Source: Chrysochromulina tobinii
Lineage: Eukaryota > Haptophyta > Prymnesiales > Chrysochromulinaceae
DNA length: 49,735 bases
Assembly: GCA_001275005.1 (NCBI GenBank)
Contig: JWZX01003376.1
Coordinates: 1 to 49,735 of the forward strand
Direction of reading: 5' to 3'
Below, in pieces: positions 48,091 to 49,735 of this stretch. Each line of letters opens with the position of its first letter. Positions within the stretch are counted from its first letter, which is position 1. Under the pieces are notes generated by a model. That model was not told the origin of the DNA. It worked only from the letters and a program-made list of their open reading frames with translations, and searched no databases. Made by a program: the position numbers and the translations under genes.

Positions 48091-49512
48091 ATGGCAAGCC
48101 AGCTCAAAGCGGCCCCGTTGGGGAACGCGATGCCTGCTCCACGGCCGACTGTGCCGACCGCAGACGGGAGCACTCTCGGCACGGCAACCAAGTCGTCGTC
48201 GTTGCCGAAGAAACCTTCGGCAGAGATGCCCTCGTCATCATCATCACTGGCGCCCCTACAGCTTGCCAGGCCCTCGGGAGCGGAACCTGCCAGCAGCTCT
48301 ACCACGGGTGCTGCCAAAGCCAGCTTATTGCAGCAGTCATCCTCGCCCAGTGGCCCTTCCCAATCCTCTCGTCCCCCGATTGGTGAGATTTTGGGAAACG
48401 CCACCGAGGGCGGATTGTGGAACCTAGCCAAGATCCATTTGCCCATCATCCGGGCTATCGGGCAGGGATCAGCTGAGGAGGCTGCGGCATCGCTGGCTCT
48501 CAAGGGTGGTGAGACGGACGTGGCTCCACGCCAGCCACGTGTTAGCGTCAAAGACGTCTGTTTCGACACCAGTCCCTTCCTCGAGCGCGCGTCGCCCGTG
48601 CCCAACACAGTCTTCATCCGTTATCGAGAACAAGTTGATAACCACGCGATCGCCGAAGTGACCAGGGTGGAAAAGGAGGACCTGCTCCGACTCAAGGATC
48701 ACAATACAAACATGTGGATGGTTCGCGGTCGCGAGCTTGGTCGCGAGCGTCAGGAGCGGAAGGAGCACAGTCGCCTAGTGCAGCAGCTGCTGCAGGAGCG
48801 CAACGAGAGAAACGTGCGCGCCATGCGTGACCAGGAGGCCATCTGGCAGGCAGAGCGCGAGCGGCGACAAGAGGAGCACGAGCTGCTCACGCGTGAGCGC
48901 ATTCTCTTGGGGTCAGCACTTCAGGTGAAGATGACCCAGACTGAAGAAAAGGAGCAAGAGCACCATCGCCAACAGAGTCGACAGTATCGCGAGGAGTGGG
49001 CGCAGGCGGTGTCGAGGGCGCGCGAAGAGAAGCTCGCCACCAACAAATCCATGGTCGCACAAGTGCGCGCCATGACGGATCAGGCGACTGCGGAACAGCT
49101 CGCGTCCGCTAATCGCAAGGCTGTCGCACAGATCCGCGACAAGGCGCAGCAGTTGAAGAGCGAGCGCGAGAAGAGGGACGAGGAGTACCTCGAACGGGCG
49201 CGTGCCAACAGGCAACGAGCGGCTGCAACGCGCGTCAGCGCTAGGAGGGCGATGGAGGAGTCGCAGAACAATCGCAGGCGAGCAGCAGCGAAGGAGCGTG
49301 CCAATAATGATCTCGTCATTGAGACAAAGGTGCGAGTTCTTACCAGCAACCGCAGGGAAGTCGCGAATGTCTACAAGCAACGATTTGCTTCTGCAGAGGC
49401 CGCGGCAGAATGGGAGGCCAGCCCTCTGAACCGGCTACACGCTGCAGCCTCATTTCTCGTGCGGCTCAAGAAGCCCGCCGTAAGTACACCCCAAACATCT
49501 GTCAGGGTATGA
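48091..49512 (+). CDS. Coiled-coil protein, 3' end uncertain
   Basis: 473 residues as an uninterrupted frame. The first 130 residues are Ser/Pro-rich and disordered. The segment ILGNATEGGLWNLAKIHLPIIRAIGQG looks structured. From about residue 200 the protein is highly charged and helical (RERQERKEHSRLVQQLLQER, WQAERERRQEEHELLTRER, QLKSEREKRDEEYLERAR), typical of ciliary or cytoskeletal coiled coils; no specific family is recognised. A canonical donor, CCCGCC|GTAAGTACA, lies at 49480, just before the stop, so the stop at 49510-49512 is probably intronic and the gene may continue beyond the window. Start ATG 48091 has context caacATGgc. Confidence 0.7.
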   Translation: MASQLKAAPLGNAMPAPRPTVPTADGSTLGTATKSSSLPKKPSAEMPSSSSSLAPLQLARPSGAEPASSSTTGAAKASLLQQSSSPSGPSQSSRPPIGEILGNATEGGLWNLAKIHLPIIRAIGQGSAEEAAASLALKGGETDVAPRQPRVSVKDVCFDTSPFLERASPVPNTVFIRYREQVDNHAIAEVTRVEKEDLLRLKDHNTNMWMVRGRELGRERQERKEHSRLVQQLLQERNERNVRAMRDQEAIWQAERERRQEEHELLTRERILLGSALQVKMTQTEEKEQEHHRQQSRQYREEWAQAVSRAREEKLATNKSMVAQVRAMTDQATAEQLASANRKAVAQIRDKAQQLKSEREKRDEEYLERARANRQRAAATRVSARRAMEESQNNRRRAAAKERANNDLVIETKVRVLTSNRREVANVYKQRFASAEAAAEWEASPLNRLHAAASFLVRLKKPAVSTPQTSVRV

Positions 49513-49735
49513 TGACGTGATCCCCGGCGGGCGAGGGAGGCCGGTGCCCATAATAAACTGCCTCAACCGTATGGAACCGTGCGTTGCGTCGGAATCGAGT
49601 TTTTTCAAGCGTCAAGGAATGTCCAGGATTACGTAACCGTTCTCCATCGGCTCCAGCTCAGGTCAGGGGTCTCAGGCCAGTAGTGGCGAGTGTGTAATCT
49701 GAGAACCCCTGGGAGTTAGGGGACCGCGATGGTAC
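49513..49735. other. Right edge, probable intron or 3' UTR
   Basis: No independent gene seen. If the GTAAGT at 49480 is used, this stretch is intron and possibly a further exon of the coiled-coil gene; otherwise it is its 3' UTR. It contains aataaac at about 49552, a polyadenylation-signal-like hexamer. Confidence 0.4.

Overview
The window is nuclear DNA from a eukaryotic microalga with a secondary plastid. A haptophyte is the best guess. The reasons are: GC-rich sequence; compact genes with short GT-AG introns (64-211 bp); proteins whose leaders look like bipartite plastid signals (hydrophobic signal peptide ending in an ASA-type site, then a basic stretch); an abundance of EF-hand proteins; and chromatin proteins carrying CXXC, MBD, PWWP and SNF2 modules. 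I see no rRNA, tRNA, CRISPR, IS element, virus or transposon open reading frame.

Layout, left to right. 0-0.95 kb: short repeats, no gene. 0.95-4.3 kb: a spliced four-EF-hand protein (-) diverging from a small plastid-targeted membrane protein (+). 5-8.5 kb: a GT25-like glycosyltransferase (-) diverging from a leucine-rich-repeat protein (+) with a broken frame. 8.5-10.8 kb: a small OB-fold protein (-) diverging from a plastid ABC1/UbiB kinase (+). 10.9-12.9 kb: a three-exon MYB factor. 14-16 kb: a Sec1/Munc18 protein. 16.9-19.2 kb: an LRRC40-type protein. 19.3-21.0 kb: a fusion of a 3-hydroxyisobutyrate-dehydrogenase-like enzyme with a phosphonatase-like HAD hydrolase, one base out of frame. 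21.5-24.2 kb: a multipass membrane protein (-) diverging from a VIT/VWA protein (+). 25-27.1 kb: a spliced SnoaL-like protein and a spliced Lin0512-family protein. 27.2-30.1 kb: a single-pass membrane protein (-) diverging from a Ser/Thr kinase (+). 30.6-38.6 kb: a four-exon, about 2,560-residue CHD-type remodeler (-) diverging from 38.9-42.4 kb, a multidomain PWWP/MBD/dioxygenase-like chromatin protein (+). 43.4-44.3 kb: a spliced calmodulin-like protein. 45.3-49.5 kb: a GT77-like glycosyltransferase (-) diverging from a coiled-coil protein (+).

Two things stand out. First, five introns in three unrelated genes (MYB, the CHD remodeler, the GT77-like enzyme) share a core resembling CTGATTGCCTCCCTC. 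Four of them are built of about 10-bp tandem units around a branch-point-like CTGAT, and several have matching sequence just inside the donor and just after the acceptor, as expected if introns arise by local tandem duplication of AG|GT segments. Second, the divergent pair at 30.6-42.4 kb combines CXXC, PHD, chromodomain, SNF2 and a McrB-N-like domain on one side with PWWP, MBD, CW-like finger, Tudor and a 2-oxoglutarate/Fe(II) dioxygenase-like core on the other. It looks like a co-regulated pair of methylation-reading chromatin factors. Every minus-strand gene here is head-to-head with a plus-strand neighbour 103-384 bp away, so bidirectional promoters seem to be the rule.

Three genes contain 1-2 base frame breaks inside otherwise well-conserved domains. 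Residual assembly indels are the simplest explanation, but real lesions cannot be excluded from sequence alone. Exon joins were deduced by eye from frame, GT-AG sites and domain continuity.
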